Shown: positions 53,671-62,760, numbered from the stretch's first letter. The stretch: DNA of 64,000 nt from Candidatus Hydrogenedentota bacterium (GCA_029565395.1 JAKQOG010000258.1:49063-113062), one strand, 5' to 3'. Translations and numbers: made by a program. Notes: generated by a model not told the origin, from the sequence alone.

Positions 53671-55707
53671 TTATTCTCCTCCCTCCCCTAATCTCACCGG
53701 AGTTGCCACCACCTTTGAACGAAATTCCGGGCCGTATGTACGATAGAGCACCTGCCCGCGGAACACTTCACACTCCGTTGGCAAGGACGGCGCTGTAACC
53801 CTATACGACAACGTCACGGGAAATGTGGGAATATTAAACCATGCCATTGTCAGTGTTCCTTGCGCTCCTGATGCAGGGCCTAAATCAGGTCGAGTATCAC
53901 TCACCCAGTTGGTAAACTGCCAACCCTCAGGAAGTCGTTCCTCAATCCCCAGGCCGGTAATATGATCTGTTCTACAGTACTGTAAGATCAATGTGACCAC
54001 CCCGCTTGGTGATACATGGCGAAATAATGTAATATCTGATGTTGAGAAATAAGGTTCATACCCGTCTTCACTGCCTTCAAGGGAAAGGGCATATCTTTGT
54101 ACATTATATAACTGCGTAATCCGAAGCAGTTCCGTGAGGTCAATCCGCCAATCCGTGGAATTATAATCACTGCTGTGCGGCGCGCAGGAATCCGTATCCC
54201 CCGGTCCGGGCGCATACCCATCCTCCCCCGTTGCATCACAATGATACCCCCCCGAATTATAAAACTGCGTCACCCGCAGCATCTCCGACATGGATATCGT
54301 CCAATCTTGGTCAACATCCGCACTGTGCGGACCGACCGCCTCATCTGTTTCACAATACGTCTCGCTTCCTTCTTCTCCTTCCCATTCCCATTCCCCCTCA
54401 CTTATCCCTTCGGCCTGACCCTCTTCCTGTGACCCTTCAAATGACAAACCCTCTGCTTCGCCTTCACCCTGCCCTTCTTCCCCTTCCTGACCTTCCTGGC
54501 AACTGCCACTGTAATGAACCGTGACGCCTCGTTCCTGCAAAAGCGGAATTTGGTAACAAAGTGCAGTCTGACCCAAAGGATTAATATCTGCCCACACGAT
54601 ATCCCCGCTTCCTATCCCTGTGTTGTCAATAAGAGCACTCATGTCTGAAATCTGATTATTCTCAAGCCGAAGCTCGGTCAAGTTCGTCAACCCGGCCACC
54701 GCGTTCATGTCTGTTATCTGATTGCTGCGAAGATCAAGCTCTGTCAAGTTCGTCAACCCGGCCACCGCGCTCATGTCTGTTATCTGATTGATGGCAAGAT
54801 CAAGAAAGGTCAAGTTCGTCAACCCGGCCACCGCGCTCATGTCTGTTATCTGATTCCCGTAAAGATAAAGTATGGTCAAGTTCGCCAACCCGGCCACGGC
54901 ACTCATGTCTGAAATCTGATTGTTGTAAAGAAAAAGATGGATCAAGTTCGTCAACCCGGCCACCGCGCTTATGTCTGATATCTGATTAGTATTAAGCCAA
55001 AGCTTGGTCAAGTTCGGCAACCCGGCCACTGCGCGCATGTCTGATATTTGATTGCCGTAAAGCAGAAGCTCGGTCAAGTTCGTCAACCCGGCCACCGCGC
55101 GCATGTCTGATATCTGATTGCTGCTAAGCCAAACCCGGGTCAAATTCGTCAACCCGGCCACTGCGCTCATGTCTGTTATCTGATTGTTGTGAAGATGAAG
55201 CTCTGTCAAATTCGTCAACCCGGCCACCGCGCTCATGTCTGATATCTGATTGCTACTAAGCCAAAGCGTGTTCAAGTTCGTCAACCCGGCCGCCGCGCTC
55301 ATGTCGGTTATCTGATTGCTGCCAAGATCAAGATCAGTCAAGTTCGTCAACCCGGCCACCGCGCTGATGTCTGTTATCTGATTGTTGCCAAGATAAAGAA
55401 AGGTCAAGTTAGTCAACCCGGCCACCGCGCTCATGTCTGATATCTGGTTATGATCCAGGTATAGCGCTTTAAGATTGACACAAAATCCCAGGCCAGTGAG
55501 ATCAGTAATTCCCTTGTTATCGCCATTCAGTCGCTGTACCCCAAGCAAATCTGTATCAAGGATATCGCCGGTGGGTTTATGAATCGTCTCCCGGATCACG
55601 GTTTCGAGCGCCGGATCCGGAAACTCGACCACCGTACTCCCCACTGCCGCCCCTATAGCCATCAGATACACCATAGCGCCTAAAACCAAGGAATGTCCGT
55701 TTCGCAT
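53671..55707 (-). CDS. Leucine-rich-repeat surface protein with dockerin-like module
   Basis: 678 residues. Start at ATG 55707 with the near-perfect AAGGAGGTG ribosome site; the frame's extension to 55842 is repeat DNA. Signal peptide ~1-24. Residues 78-363 are 13 consecutive 22-residue LRRs of the internalin-like type (NLTxLxLxxNQITDMSAVAG), with one weaker repeat before. Then a cap, a Glu/Gly linker (~405-460), and two LSELLR-type modules (~470-560; EF-hand loops DVDQDWTISMSE and DYNSTDWRIDLTE). Unlike the other two proteins, a ~115-residue beta-rich domain follows the module, so it is internal here. Cell-surface adhesion or binding likely. Confidence 0.85.
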   Translation of the reverse strand: MRNGHSLVLGAMVYLMAIGAAVGSTVVEFPDPALETVIRETIHKPTGDILDTDLLGVQRLNGDNKGITDLTGLGFCVNLKALYLDHNQISDMSAVAGLTNLTFLYLGNNQITDISAVAGLTNLTDLDLGSNQITDMSAAAGLTNLNTLWLSSNQISDMSAVAGLTNLTELHLHNNQITDMSAVAGLTNLTRVWLSSNQISDMRAVAGLTNLTELLLYGNQISDMRAVAGLPNLTKLWLNTNQISDISAVAGLTNLIHLFLYNNQISDMSAVAGLANLTILYLYGNQITDMSAVAGLTNLTFLDLAINQITDMSAVAGLTNLTELDLRSNQITDMNAVAGLTNLTELRLENNQISDMSALIDNTGIGSGDIVWADINPLGQTALCYQIPLLQERGVTVHYSGSCQEGQEGEEGQGEGEAEGLSFEGSQEEGQAEGISEGEWEWEGEEGSETYCETDEAVGPHSADVDQDWTISMSEMLRVTQFYNSGGYHCDATGEDGYAPGPGDTDSCAPHSSDYNSTDWRIDLTELLRITQLYNVQRYALSLEGSEDGYEPYFSTSDITLFRHVSPSGVVTLILQYCRTDHITGLGIEERLPEGWQFTNWVSDTRPDLGPASGAQGTLTMAWFNIPTFPVTLSYRVTAPSLPTECEVFRGQVLYRTYGPEFRSKVVATPVRLGEGGE
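54627..55460 (-). repeat. 66-bp tandem DNA repeats encoding LRRs
   Basis: The 13 LRR units are near-identical at DNA level, each 66 bp (on the plus strand the conserved part includes CAACCCGGCCACCGCGCTCA). Variation is concentrated in about 15 bases per unit. This points to recent expansion or gene conversion and to copy-number variability. Confidence 0.85.
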
Positions 55708-56344
55708 CGTACACCTCCTTTTTAAGTGTTCCTTATTAATTATACCAATAAGATTTAAAAAGTCAATAGGATTTTTCTGCCCCCCCCTCCTCTCGCAAAC
55801 CTGGCCCCCTCGTTTCGCAAACCTGGACCCCTCGTTTCGCAAACCTGGACCCCTCGTCTCGCAAACCTGGCCCCCTCATTTCGCAAACCTGGACCCCTCG
55901 TTTCGCAAACCTGGCCCCCTCGTCTCGCAAACCTGGCCCCCTCGTTTCGCAAACTCCGGGTTCCAGTCTCCGGAACCTACAGACTACAGTCTACCTTCCT
56001 ACAGTCTAATTCCCCCCCCCCTTCGCCGAACGGACTTCGGCGCTACCCTCGTTTCGCATATCCACATTCCTCAAATCTTTCCCAATAGTAGCGCTCAATT
56101 CCAATTGGGCGTCCGATGGGGGTACCCTCGTTTCCCGCGAGTACGTCACTTCCGCCGGAAGTGATCGACCCGCCATGGACACTCCCCCCCAAAAACCTAC
56201 CCTCGTTTCCGGAACCTACAGTCTACAGTCTAATCCCCTACAGTCTAATTCCCCCCAGGGCATCCTGCCAGTTGAACTGTAGGGCATAAAGTACCATACT
56301 TACCCACCGGGAAGGGGGGAGCGTCGAATTGAGAAGGAGAAGCC
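55708..56344. other. Repeat-rich intergenic region between LRR and GH36 genes
   Basis: 637 bases, no credible gene. It contains the 22-bp minisatellite (55784-55958), a perfect small palindrome CGCCGAA/TTCGGCG near 56031, a palindrome CACTTCCGCCGGAAGTG near 56147, three TACCCTCGTTTC units (~56042, ~56121, ~56199), and two related GGAACCTACAG blocks (~55972, ~56211) each followed by CTACAGTCTAA. Confidence 0.7.
55784..55958. repeat. 22-bp minisatellite (CTCGTTTCGCAAACCTGGCC type)
   Basis: Eight tandem units with an exact 22-bp period; the common part is TCGCAAACCTGG, at 55794, 55816, 55838, 55860, 55882, 55904, 55926 and a last partial at 55948. Units differ at one or two bases only. It lies 80 bp upstream of the LRR gene start. 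No spacers, so not CRISPR. Confidence 0.9.
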
Positions 56345-58315
56345 ATGTCTGGGATGCTTATTTTGATGACCGCCATGCTCCATGCCACGAATCCGGCGCC
56401 GGAAACCTTTGCGGAACGGGATGCGTGGGTAAAGGACCATTTCTTAGGATCTGCGCCATTCCTATCGTTTACGTACGATGGACAACCCTCTTTGGACTTT
56501 CTGGGGAACTGGCAACTGGAACGAAGCACGAAGGAACTGGATGCCCAGCGCACGGAGCACACCTTAACGTACACGGACCCACAGACCGGTCTGGCGGTGC
56601 GTTGTGTAGGCGTTGTCTGGAAGAAGTATCCGGCGGTGGAATGGACGGTCTATCTCAAGAATGGCGGTTCGGCGGACACCCCCCTCATCGAGTCCATTCA
56701 GGCCATTGATACTGTTTTTACGCGGGACGAGAAAGGGGAATTCCTGCTGCATCATCATATCGGCGACAAATGCACCGTGGATAGTTTCGCGCCAATCGCC
56801 ACGCCCCTCGCCCCTGGCGTTTCCCAGAAATTTGTCCCGGACGGCGGGCGTCCCAGCAATGGCGTGTGGCCGTATTACAATGTGGAGCGCCCGGAGGAAG
56901 GGAAGGGGATGCTCCTCGCCATTGGCTGGCCCGGACAGTGGGCCTCCCAGTTTACCCGCGATTCCGGCGCGGGCCTTCGCATCGTGGCTGGCCAGGAACT
57001 CACCCATTTGAAGCTGCATCCCGGCGAAGAAATCCGCACGCCCTTGATCGTGCTTCATTTTTACAAAGGCGATTGGATTGATGGGCAGAACCTATGGCGG
57101 CGATGGATGTTCGACTGCAATTTCCCCAAGGATCACGGGAAACCGCTTGCCCCAAAACTAGGGTCCGCGAGTGTCCAGCATTACAAGTTCAACTGCACCC
57201 AGGCCGGCGATATCGAATTCATTGATCGCTTTACGGAAGTGGGCATGAAGCTCAGTTATTGGTGGATGGATGCGGGGTGGTATGTGAATGACAACGCGGG
57301 CTGGCCGAAGGTGGGTACATGGGAAGTGGATAAAGCGCGTTTTCCCGATGGCATCAGGGCCATCTCCGATCATTGTCATGCCCAGGGAACCGAGGTCATC
57401 GTCTGGTTCGAGGTGGAGCGGGTGGCCGCGGATACCTGGCTCGCCAAGAATCATCCCGAATGGGTCCATGGCGGCGCGGGCGGCGGATTGTTCAAAATGG
57501 ACGACCCGGCGGCGGTTCAGTGGATCACGGATCATATCGACAAAATGATATCGGACGAGGGCATTGATTTATATCGCTCGGACTACAACATCGATCCGCT
57601 CAAATTCTGGCGCGATAACGATCCCGAAGACCGGCAGGGCATCACTGAGATTCGTTACATTGAAGGATATCTTAAGTACTGGGATGAATTGCGCCGCAGG
57701 CACCCCGGTATGTTAATCGATTCCTGCGCCAGCGGCGGACGCCGCGATGATCTTGAAACGATGCGGCGGGCCGTGCCCCTGCTCCGCACGGATCTTGAAA
57801 CACTACCGGAAGGGAATCAGTGCGCCACCTACGGATTTGACCTGTGGCTGCCTTATCACGACGGCGTGAATTGGGAAAATACTCCCTATAGTTTCCGAAG
57901 CAGTATCGCGCCGTTCCTCCAACTCAACTGGGATGTCCGCGCAAAGGAATTCAATCTGGATGCTGGAAGGAAGTCCCTGGCGCAGTGGCGCGCGGCGGTC
58001 CCGTACTACTTTGGTGATTTCTATCCGCTCAGCGATTACAGCACCGCCGATACCGTCTGGATGGCTTGGCAGTTTGACTGTCCCGATCTTGAAGAAGGGC
58101 TGATCCAGGCATTTCGCAGGCCGCAATGTCCGGAAGGTTCCGCCCAATACAAGCTCCGTGCCTTGGACCCGGAAGCCCGCTACGTGGTGACCGATTTCGA
58201 CGACGGCCCGCCCAGGGAAATGACCGGTCGGCAATTGATGGAGGGGGGGCTGTCAATCGCCATCTCAGCGCAACCCGGCGCTGCATTGCTTATCTACAAG
58301 AAGATTGGAAAATAG
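56345..58315 (+). CDS. Alpha-galactosidase, GH36 family
   Basis: 656 residues; AAGGAG before the ATG. A short signal-like start (MSGMLILMTAMLHA) suggests export. N-terminal beta-sandwich ~25-300 and a TIM barrel ~300-600. Catalytic marks: the nucleophile Asp in YRSDYN (~413) and the acid/base Asp in CASGGRRDD (~468). Others: YWWMDAGWY, GLFKMDDPAAVQWI, LLRTDLETLPEGNQCATYGFDLWLPYHDG. It hydrolyses alpha-1,6 or other terminal alpha-galactosides. The substrate context (sialidase, ceramidase-like neighbours) hints at glycoconjugate degradation. It is followed, 3 bases on, by an EamA transporter. Confidence 0.93.
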   Translation: MSGMLILMTAMLHATNPAPETFAERDAWVKDHFLGSAPFLSFTYDGQPSLDFLGNWQLERSTKELDAQRTEHTLTYTDPQTGLAVRCVGVVWKKYPAVEWTVYLKNGGSADTPLIESIQAIDTVFTRDEKGEFLLHHHIGDKCTVDSFAPIATPLAPGVSQKFVPDGGRPSNGVWPYYNVERPEEGKGMLLAIGWPGQWASQFTRDSGAGLRIVAGQELTHLKLHPGEEIRTPLIVLHFYKGDWIDGQNLWRRWMFDCNFPKDHGKPLAPKLGSASVQHYKFNCTQAGDIEFIDRFTEVGMKLSYWWMDAGWYVNDNAGWPKVGTWEVDKARFPDGIRAISDHCHAQGTEVIVWFEVERVAADTWLAKNHPEWVHGGAGGGLFKMDDPAAVQWITDHIDKMISDEGIDLYRSDYNIDPLKFWRDNDPEDRQGITEIRYIEGYLKYWDELRRRHPGMLIDSCASGGRRDDLETMRRAVPLLRTDLETLPEGNQCATYGFDLWLPYHDGVNWENTPYSFRSSIAPFLQLNWDVRAKEFNLDAGRKSLAQWRAAVPYYFGDFYPLSDYSTADTVWMAWQFDCPDLEEGLIQAFRRPQCPEGSAQYKLRALDPEARYVVTDFDDGPPREMTGRQLMEGGLSIAISAQPGAALLIYKKIGK

Positions 58316-58318
58316 CCG

Positions 58319-59239
58319 GTGAATCGAAGCAGGAAGGCGCCGGCGCTGTTATCCTTGGCTGTGGCGATGTCAGCTTGGGCGATGGCCCCCGTGTTTATCC
58401 GCTACATGCGGGGATCCTACGATCCTTACTCCCAGGCGTTCATCCGGTATTTGTTTGCCGCGATGATTTTGTCAGCGGTGTGTCTGGTTTTGTACCGGCA
58501 GGATTTTCTCCGGTTGTTGCGGAGACCAGGCATGATCCTGGGTCTTGTGTGCGTCAATATTGTGCATCAATTGTCGTGGACCGTCGGCTGCTACCATGTC
58601 TCGGCCACGTTGGCGCAACTTATCACCGAGCTTGGCGTGGTCTTTGTCATTATCTTTAGCTTTTTCCTATTCCATGAGGAGCGGCGCGTGATCCGGAGCC
58701 CGGTTTATCTCTCCGGGACCGCCCTCAGTTTTGTGGGAGCGGCTGCCGTGTTGACGGGCGGCGGCCATGCCACGGGAGCCACTGTGCCGTGGGCCGCTGG
58801 ATTGCTGATGATCACGGCGCTATGTTGGGGAATCTATGTGGTATGGGCGAAACATATCGTGATGGACTGCCATCCCGTCCCCATGTTTGCCGTTCTTTCC
58901 GTGTATATCACCCTGGGTCTTGCAATCGTTGCCCTGCTATTCGGCAGTCCCGTCTGTATCTTTGAAGCCGGCTCCAGGATTACACTCATCGCCTTTATTT
59001 CCGGCATGTTGCCCCTGGCCGCCGCCCATCCTTCGTTTCATTTCGCGCAAAAATACCTCGGCTCCGCCTTCAGCAGCAGTTGCAACCTGTTTGCGCCCCT
59101 CTTGACCTTTGTCTTTGCCTCCATTTTTCTCGATGATGCCCCTCTCACCCTGATGCAATGGGCCGGGGCCGCCGTGCTTATCACCGGCACCTTAATGGTC
59201 GTGCGGACCGGCCAGCGCAGCCCGGAAAGCCATTCATAA
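58319..59239 (+). CDS. EamA/DMT family transporter
   Basis: 306-residue membrane protein with about ten helices in two EamA repeats. Marks: VAMSAWAMAPVFIRYMRGSYDPYSQAF, a SWTVGCYHVSATLAQLITEL helix, LSFVGAAAVLTGG, and the late repeat LLTFVFASIFLDDAPLTLMQWAGAAVLITGTLM. Drug/metabolite exporter superfamily; substrates include sugars, amino acids and others. GTG start with GGAAAA before it, 3 bases after the GH36 stop, so cotranscription is likely. Confidence 0.9.
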   Translation: MNRSRKAPALLSLAVAMSAWAMAPVFIRYMRGSYDPYSQAFIRYLFAAMILSAVCLVLYRQDFLRLLRRPGMILGLVCVNIVHQLSWTVGCYHVSATLAQLITELGVVFVIIFSFFLFHEERRVIRSPVYLSGTALSFVGAAAVLTGGGHATGATVPWAAGLLMITALCWGIYVVWAKHIVMDCHPVPMFAVLSVYITLGLAIVALLFGSPVCIFEAGSRITLIAFISGMLPLAAAHPSFHFAQKYLGSAFSSSCNLFAPLLTFVFASIFLDDAPLTLMQWAGAAVLITGTLMVVRTGQRSPESHS

Positions 59240-59333
59240 CTAATGTTGTGGAATCAGGGGACCAATAAAAGGATTTGCACCTTTCCGGGAGGTTGCGTTA
59301 CTGTCAAGGATGCAAGAATGAGGAGATTTCCCG

Positions 59334-60419
59334 ATGAAAATGTGGTTGGCGTTAGGAATGATGGGCGCGCTGCTTTCCGTGGGCGCGTGGACACAGGAGG
59401 CCGCTATCATGTCCCCGGATGAATTTCAAAAACAGGTGGAGAATGCAAAAGGGCGTGTGGATTTCATCTTTGCGGATGACCGTCCCTTCAAGCAGTGTCA
59501 TGCCTCGACCGTGGTCGAAACGGCGAACGGCGCACTGATCAGCGCATGGTTCGGCGGCACCGAAGAGAAGAATCCCGATGTGGGGATATGGATGGCCCGC
59601 TTCGAGAACGGCGCATGGTCGAAACCGGAACTCGCGGCTAAGGTCAATCAAACCGCGCATTGGAATCCTGTATTGTTCCGCGATGCGGAAGGAGCGGTCT
59701 ATTTGTTTTTCAAGGTGGGGCCGCAAATTCCTTTCTGGCAAACCTATTGGAAGCAGTCGGCGGACAACGGTATCACGTGGACGGATCCTGTGGAACTGGT
59801 TCCCGGTGACAAAGGCGGGCGCGGACCCGTGAAAAACCAGCCTATTATCCTTTCCGATGGCGCATGGATCGCGCCTGCCTCGACGGAATTTAGAAAAGAA
59901 GTTCCCTTTGCCGACCGTAGCACGGATCGTGGCAAAACCTGGACCCGGTCCGCGGATTGGGTGATCGATCGATCCATGCTCAAAGGTCATGGCGCTATTC
60001 AGCCCGCGTTTTGGGAATCAGCCCCCGGCAAGGTGCATGCATTGATGCGGAGCGATGGCGGGCGTATCTGGCGCGCCGACTCTGAAGATGGGGGCAAAAC
60101 CTGGTCGGCGGTATATGCCACGGACCTGCCGAACAACAACAGCGGCATCGATTTGTTACGTCTGGAAGATGGGCGTATCTTCCTGGTCTATAATCCCGTG
60201 GAGAAAGATTGGGGCGCGCGCACCCCGTTGGACCTTGCTGTTTCAAACGATGATGGGAAGACATGGCGGCGGCTGGCCCATCTGGAAAACGATCCCAATC
60301 AGGATTCCGAATATTCCTATCCCACTATCGTGCGCACCAGGCAAGGGGTTGCCATCACCTATACCTGGCAGCGGCAACGGGTCCGTTGTTGGCAAATCCC
60401 GTTGGAATCGCTTAAATAA
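59334..60419 (+). CDS. Secreted sialidase-family (BNR) protein
   Basis: 361 residues. Signal peptide ~1-20. Six-bladed propeller signature: four Asp boxes, SADNGITWTD, STDRGKTWTR, SEDGGKTWSA and SNDDGKTWRR. An early HASTVVETANGALISAWFGGTEE carries the RxP-like region of sialidases, though I did not fix all catalytic Arg residues. The protein may cleave sialic acid or another uronic or exo-sugar (relatives annotated exo-alpha-sialidase). Ribosome site AGGAG-type before the ATG. Flanked by EamA transporter and ceramidase-like genes. Confidence 0.85.
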   Translation: MKMWLALGMMGALLSVGAWTQEAAIMSPDEFQKQVENAKGRVDFIFADDRPFKQCHASTVVETANGALISAWFGGTEEKNPDVGIWMARFENGAWSKPELAAKVNQTAHWNPVLFRDAEGAVYLFFKVGPQIPFWQTYWKQSADNGITWTDPVELVPGDKGGRGPVKNQPIILSDGAWIAPASTEFRKEVPFADRSTDRGKTWTRSADWVIDRSMLKGHGAIQPAFWESAPGKVHALMRSDGGRIWRADSEDGGKTWSAVYATDLPNNNSGIDLLRLEDGRIFLVYNPVEKDWGARTPLDLAVSNDDGKTWRRLAHLENDPNQDSEYSYPTIVRTRQGVAITYTWQRQRVRCWQIPLESLK

Positions 60420-60523
60420 TCCCGGCAATGGCTTCTTCCGCGGCAAAAAGCTGGAAACCGGGCCGAAAATCTTGTAGTCTTTCATCTATTAACGAATATT
60501 AAGGTTAAAGAAAGAGGTTGATT

Positions 60524-61804
60524 ATGCGGCGTATTGTACTTGTGTGCTTCTGCCTCAGCCTGGTGGTTGCTCCGGCCTGTGCGGCGGAGTTTAAGGCAGG
60601 TTTTGCGAAAAAAGATATCACCCCCACAAAACCCATCCCCATGTGGGGCTATGGCGCACGCCATGATTTTCCGGGCAAAGAAACCTGCGACCCGCTTTTT
60701 GCCAAGACGCTGGTCATCCAGGCCAATGGCGTGAAAGCTGCATTAGTGGGCCTCGATCTGGGCCGGTCCCCGACATTTAAATCCACGGATGCCATACTCG
60801 CCGCCGTGAAACAACAGTCCGGCATTGAATATGTCATGATGTCCGGTTCACACACGCATCATGGCCCCGTTATCGAGTTGGTGGATGAACCGGGCAAAGG
60901 ACAAGGCAAATTCGACGACGCAGTGGCCTATGCCAAGGAATTGGAACAAAACATCATTGCCGCGATTAACGAAGCAGCCGCCGGTCTTGTCGATGCAAAG
61001 ATTGGGTGGGGGGCCGCGGAAACCGATTTGAACCGGAACCGCCACGCAAAATACGATCCTAAACCGCGTGACCCTGAACTGGCCGTGGTGCGGTTTGACG
61101 ATATGCAGGGGAAGACCATCGCCCTTATGGTGAACATGGCCGCCCATGCCACCATTTTCAATGTCCGGGACTACCGCTGGACGTCGGAATGGCCGGGATC
61201 CATGCAAACCTTTGTTGAGCAGGAATTAGACACGAATTGCTTCTTCATGCAGGGCGCCGAGGGCGATCTGTCGCCGAATACCAATAAGGATCGAAAGGGT
61301 ATCCGTGGTTTCGGAAGAGCCGTGGCGGACAAAGTGAAAGAGATTAACCAGGGAATTATAACCAGTGTGCCAGCCAATCCCAGTATTAAAGGGATGTATG
61401 ACAATCTGGAATTCCCCTCCCGCGTCGATTTTACCAATGGATTGGTCGTTGGCATGTTCAAACAGGGATTCTTTCCCGAAATGGTCGCCGTCATGGACGA
61501 AGTCCAGGGCAATATCATCCGTCCGCGCCTGGTTACCCTGGTGCTTAACGGCGAACTGGCCCTGGTGGGTGGATCGGGAGAATTTTTCTGTGACCATTCC
61601 AACCGGCTCAAGCAGGAATCCAAAGCCAAAGAAACCCTCTTCTTCGGTTTATGCAACGGCCATTGCATGTATATCCCCACGGAAAAAGCGGTGGAACAAG
61701 GCGGTTATGGCGCTGACCCCGGTTTTGCATGGGTTCCCGCTACAGCCGGCCGTGAAATGATCGACAAAGCACTGGCAAACATCAACACATTGCTTGCCCA
61801 ATAA
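60524..61804 (+). CDS. Neutral ceramidase-like (non-lysosomal ceramidase N-terminal) exported protein
   Basis: 426 residues. Signal peptide ~1-21 (ends ACAAEFK). The core has FKAGFAKKDITPTKP (family opener), GSHTHHGP with the zinc-binding histidines, a DxxR-type RYDPKPRDPELAVV region, and AAHATIFN, FFMQGAEGDLSPN and LALVGGSGEFFCDH. Only the N-terminal catalytic domain is present, without the Ig-like C-terminal domain of eukaryotic-type enzymes, common in planctomycetes where the role is uncertain. True ceramidase activity would need sphingolipids in the habitat. Start at ATG 60524 with GAGG upstream. Confidence 0.85.
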   Translation: MRRIVLVCFCLSLVVAPACAAEFKAGFAKKDITPTKPIPMWGYGARHDFPGKETCDPLFAKTLVIQANGVKAALVGLDLGRSPTFKSTDAILAAVKQQSGIEYVMMSGSHTHHGPVIELVDEPGKGQGKFDDAVAYAKELEQNIIAAINEAAAGLVDAKIGWGAAETDLNRNRHAKYDPKPRDPELAVVRFDDMQGKTIALMVNMAAHATIFNVRDYRWTSEWPGSMQTFVEQELDTNCFFMQGAEGDLSPNTNKDRKGIRGFGRAVADKVKEINQGIITSVPANPSIKGMYDNLEFPSRVDFTNGLVVGMFKQGFFPEMVAVMDEVQGNIIRPRLVTLVLNGELALVGGSGEFFCDHSNRLKQESKAKETLFFGLCNGHCMYIPTEKAVEQGGYGADPGFAWVPATAGREMIDKALANINTLLAQ

Positions 61805-61850
61805 ATATCGCCGCCGGTTAAATACCAAGACGTGGCGGCAGGCTAAAAAT

Positions 61851-61885
61851 AAAACGTGGCGTTCCTTGTAGTAAGGAACGCCACG
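61851..61885 (-). terminator. Terminator of the rplM-rpsI operon
   Basis: On the minus strand a perfect 13-bp stem (CGTGGCGTTCCTT with AAGGAACGCCACG) is followed by TTTTATTTTT. It lies 25 bases after the rpsI stop and faces the ceramidase-like gene, so it may work in both directions. Confidence 0.85.
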
Positions 61886-61909
61886 ATGCTTTCCGGAAAT
61901 ATCCGATGC

Positions 61910-62311
61910 TTAGCGTTTGGAGAACTGGAAGCGTTTGCGGGCGCCGGGGCGGCCATACTTCTTGCGTTCCACCTCGCGGGCATCACGCGTCAGCAGCCCT
62001 TCCTCGCGCAACGCTGAACGGAAATTCTCGTTCTCCTGCACCAGCGCGCGGGCAATGCCCATGCGCAACGCGCCGGCCTGGCCGGAGAGTCCGCCGCCAT
62101 CGCACAACGCGCGGATGTCATAGCGGTCCACCGTTCCAGTGACCGCGAAGGGTTGGCGCGCCATCTGCACCAGTGTATCGCGATTCAGATAATTCTCCAA
62201 CGCAACCCCATTCACCACGAATTGCCCCGAACCGGGTTTCATGCGCACGCGCGCCCGCGCCCGTTTCCGGCGGCCAATCGCCACGATCTCATTGGTTTTT
62301 GCATCAATCAC
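61910..62311 (-). CDS. rpsI: 30S ribosomal protein S9
   Basis: 133 residues, typical length. GRRKRARARVRMKPGSG is the S9 opener, GGGLSGQAGALRMGIARAL the core, and KKYGRPGARKRFQFSKR the conserved basic C-terminal tail that reaches the P-site tRNA. It follows rplM by 17 bases, the usual L13-S9 operon. Confidence 0.98.
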   Translation of the reverse strand: MIDAKTNEIVAIGRRKRARARVRMKPGSGQFVVNGVALENYLNRDTLVQMARQPFAVTGTVDRYDIRALCDGGGLSGQAGALRMGIARALVQENENFRSALREEGLLTRDAREVERKKYGRPGARKRFQFSKR

Positions 62312-62328
62312 GGTTTACGTTCTCCCGG

Positions 62329-62760
62329 TTATTTGATCTTATAGGGTTGGGGATTTTGGGCCTGATGCGGATGATCCGCCCCGGCATACACGCGGAAATG
62401 CGTCGCCAGTTCCCGGCCCAGCCGGTTGTGCGGCAACATGCCCTTAATGGCCAGCTCCATTGCGCGGGTTGGAAACTTTTCCATCATGTGACGGTAGTTG
62501 ACTTCCGTGAGACCGCCCGGATAATGCGAGTGGCGGTAGTACATCTTGTCTTCCACCTTGTTTCCGGTCACCCGCGCCTTGGCCGCGTTAATGATCACCA
62601 CGCAGTCGCCGCAATCCAGATAGGGGGTGTATTGCGGCTTATGTTTGCCGCGAAGCAGTTTCGCCGCTTCCACCGCCACCCGGCCCAGCACTTTGCCGTC
62701 GGCGTCTATCACATGCCAATTCTTTTTAATCTCCCCTTCTTTGGGGACATACGTCTTCAC
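62329..62760 (-). CDS. rplM: 50S ribosomal protein L13
   Basis: 143 residues. WHVIDADGKVLGRVAVEAAKLLRGKHKP, GDCVVIINAAKARVTGNK and KMYYRHSHYPGGL are L13 signatures; the closing region contains GMLPHNRLGRELATHFRVYAG. First gene of the L13-S9 operon. GGAGGAATG precedes its ATG. Confidence 0.98.
   Translation of the reverse strand: MKTYVPKEGEIKKNWHVIDADGKVLGRVAVEAAKLLRGKHKPQYTPYLDCGDCVVIINAAKARVTGNKVEDKMYYRHSHYPGGLTEVNYRHMMEKFPTRAMELAIKGMLPHNRLGRELATHFRVYAGADHPHQAQNPQPYKIK

Noticed and set aside
54627..55460. 66-bp repeats as a CRISPR or satellite
   Set aside because: They are in frame and encode LRR units; they are coding sequence.
55755..55952. 65-codon open frame across the minisatellite
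   Set aside because: It is made only of the repeat unit read through and has no ribosome site.
55784..55958. 22-bp repeats as a CRISPR array
   Set aside because: The units abut one another with no spacer between, and no cas gene is near.
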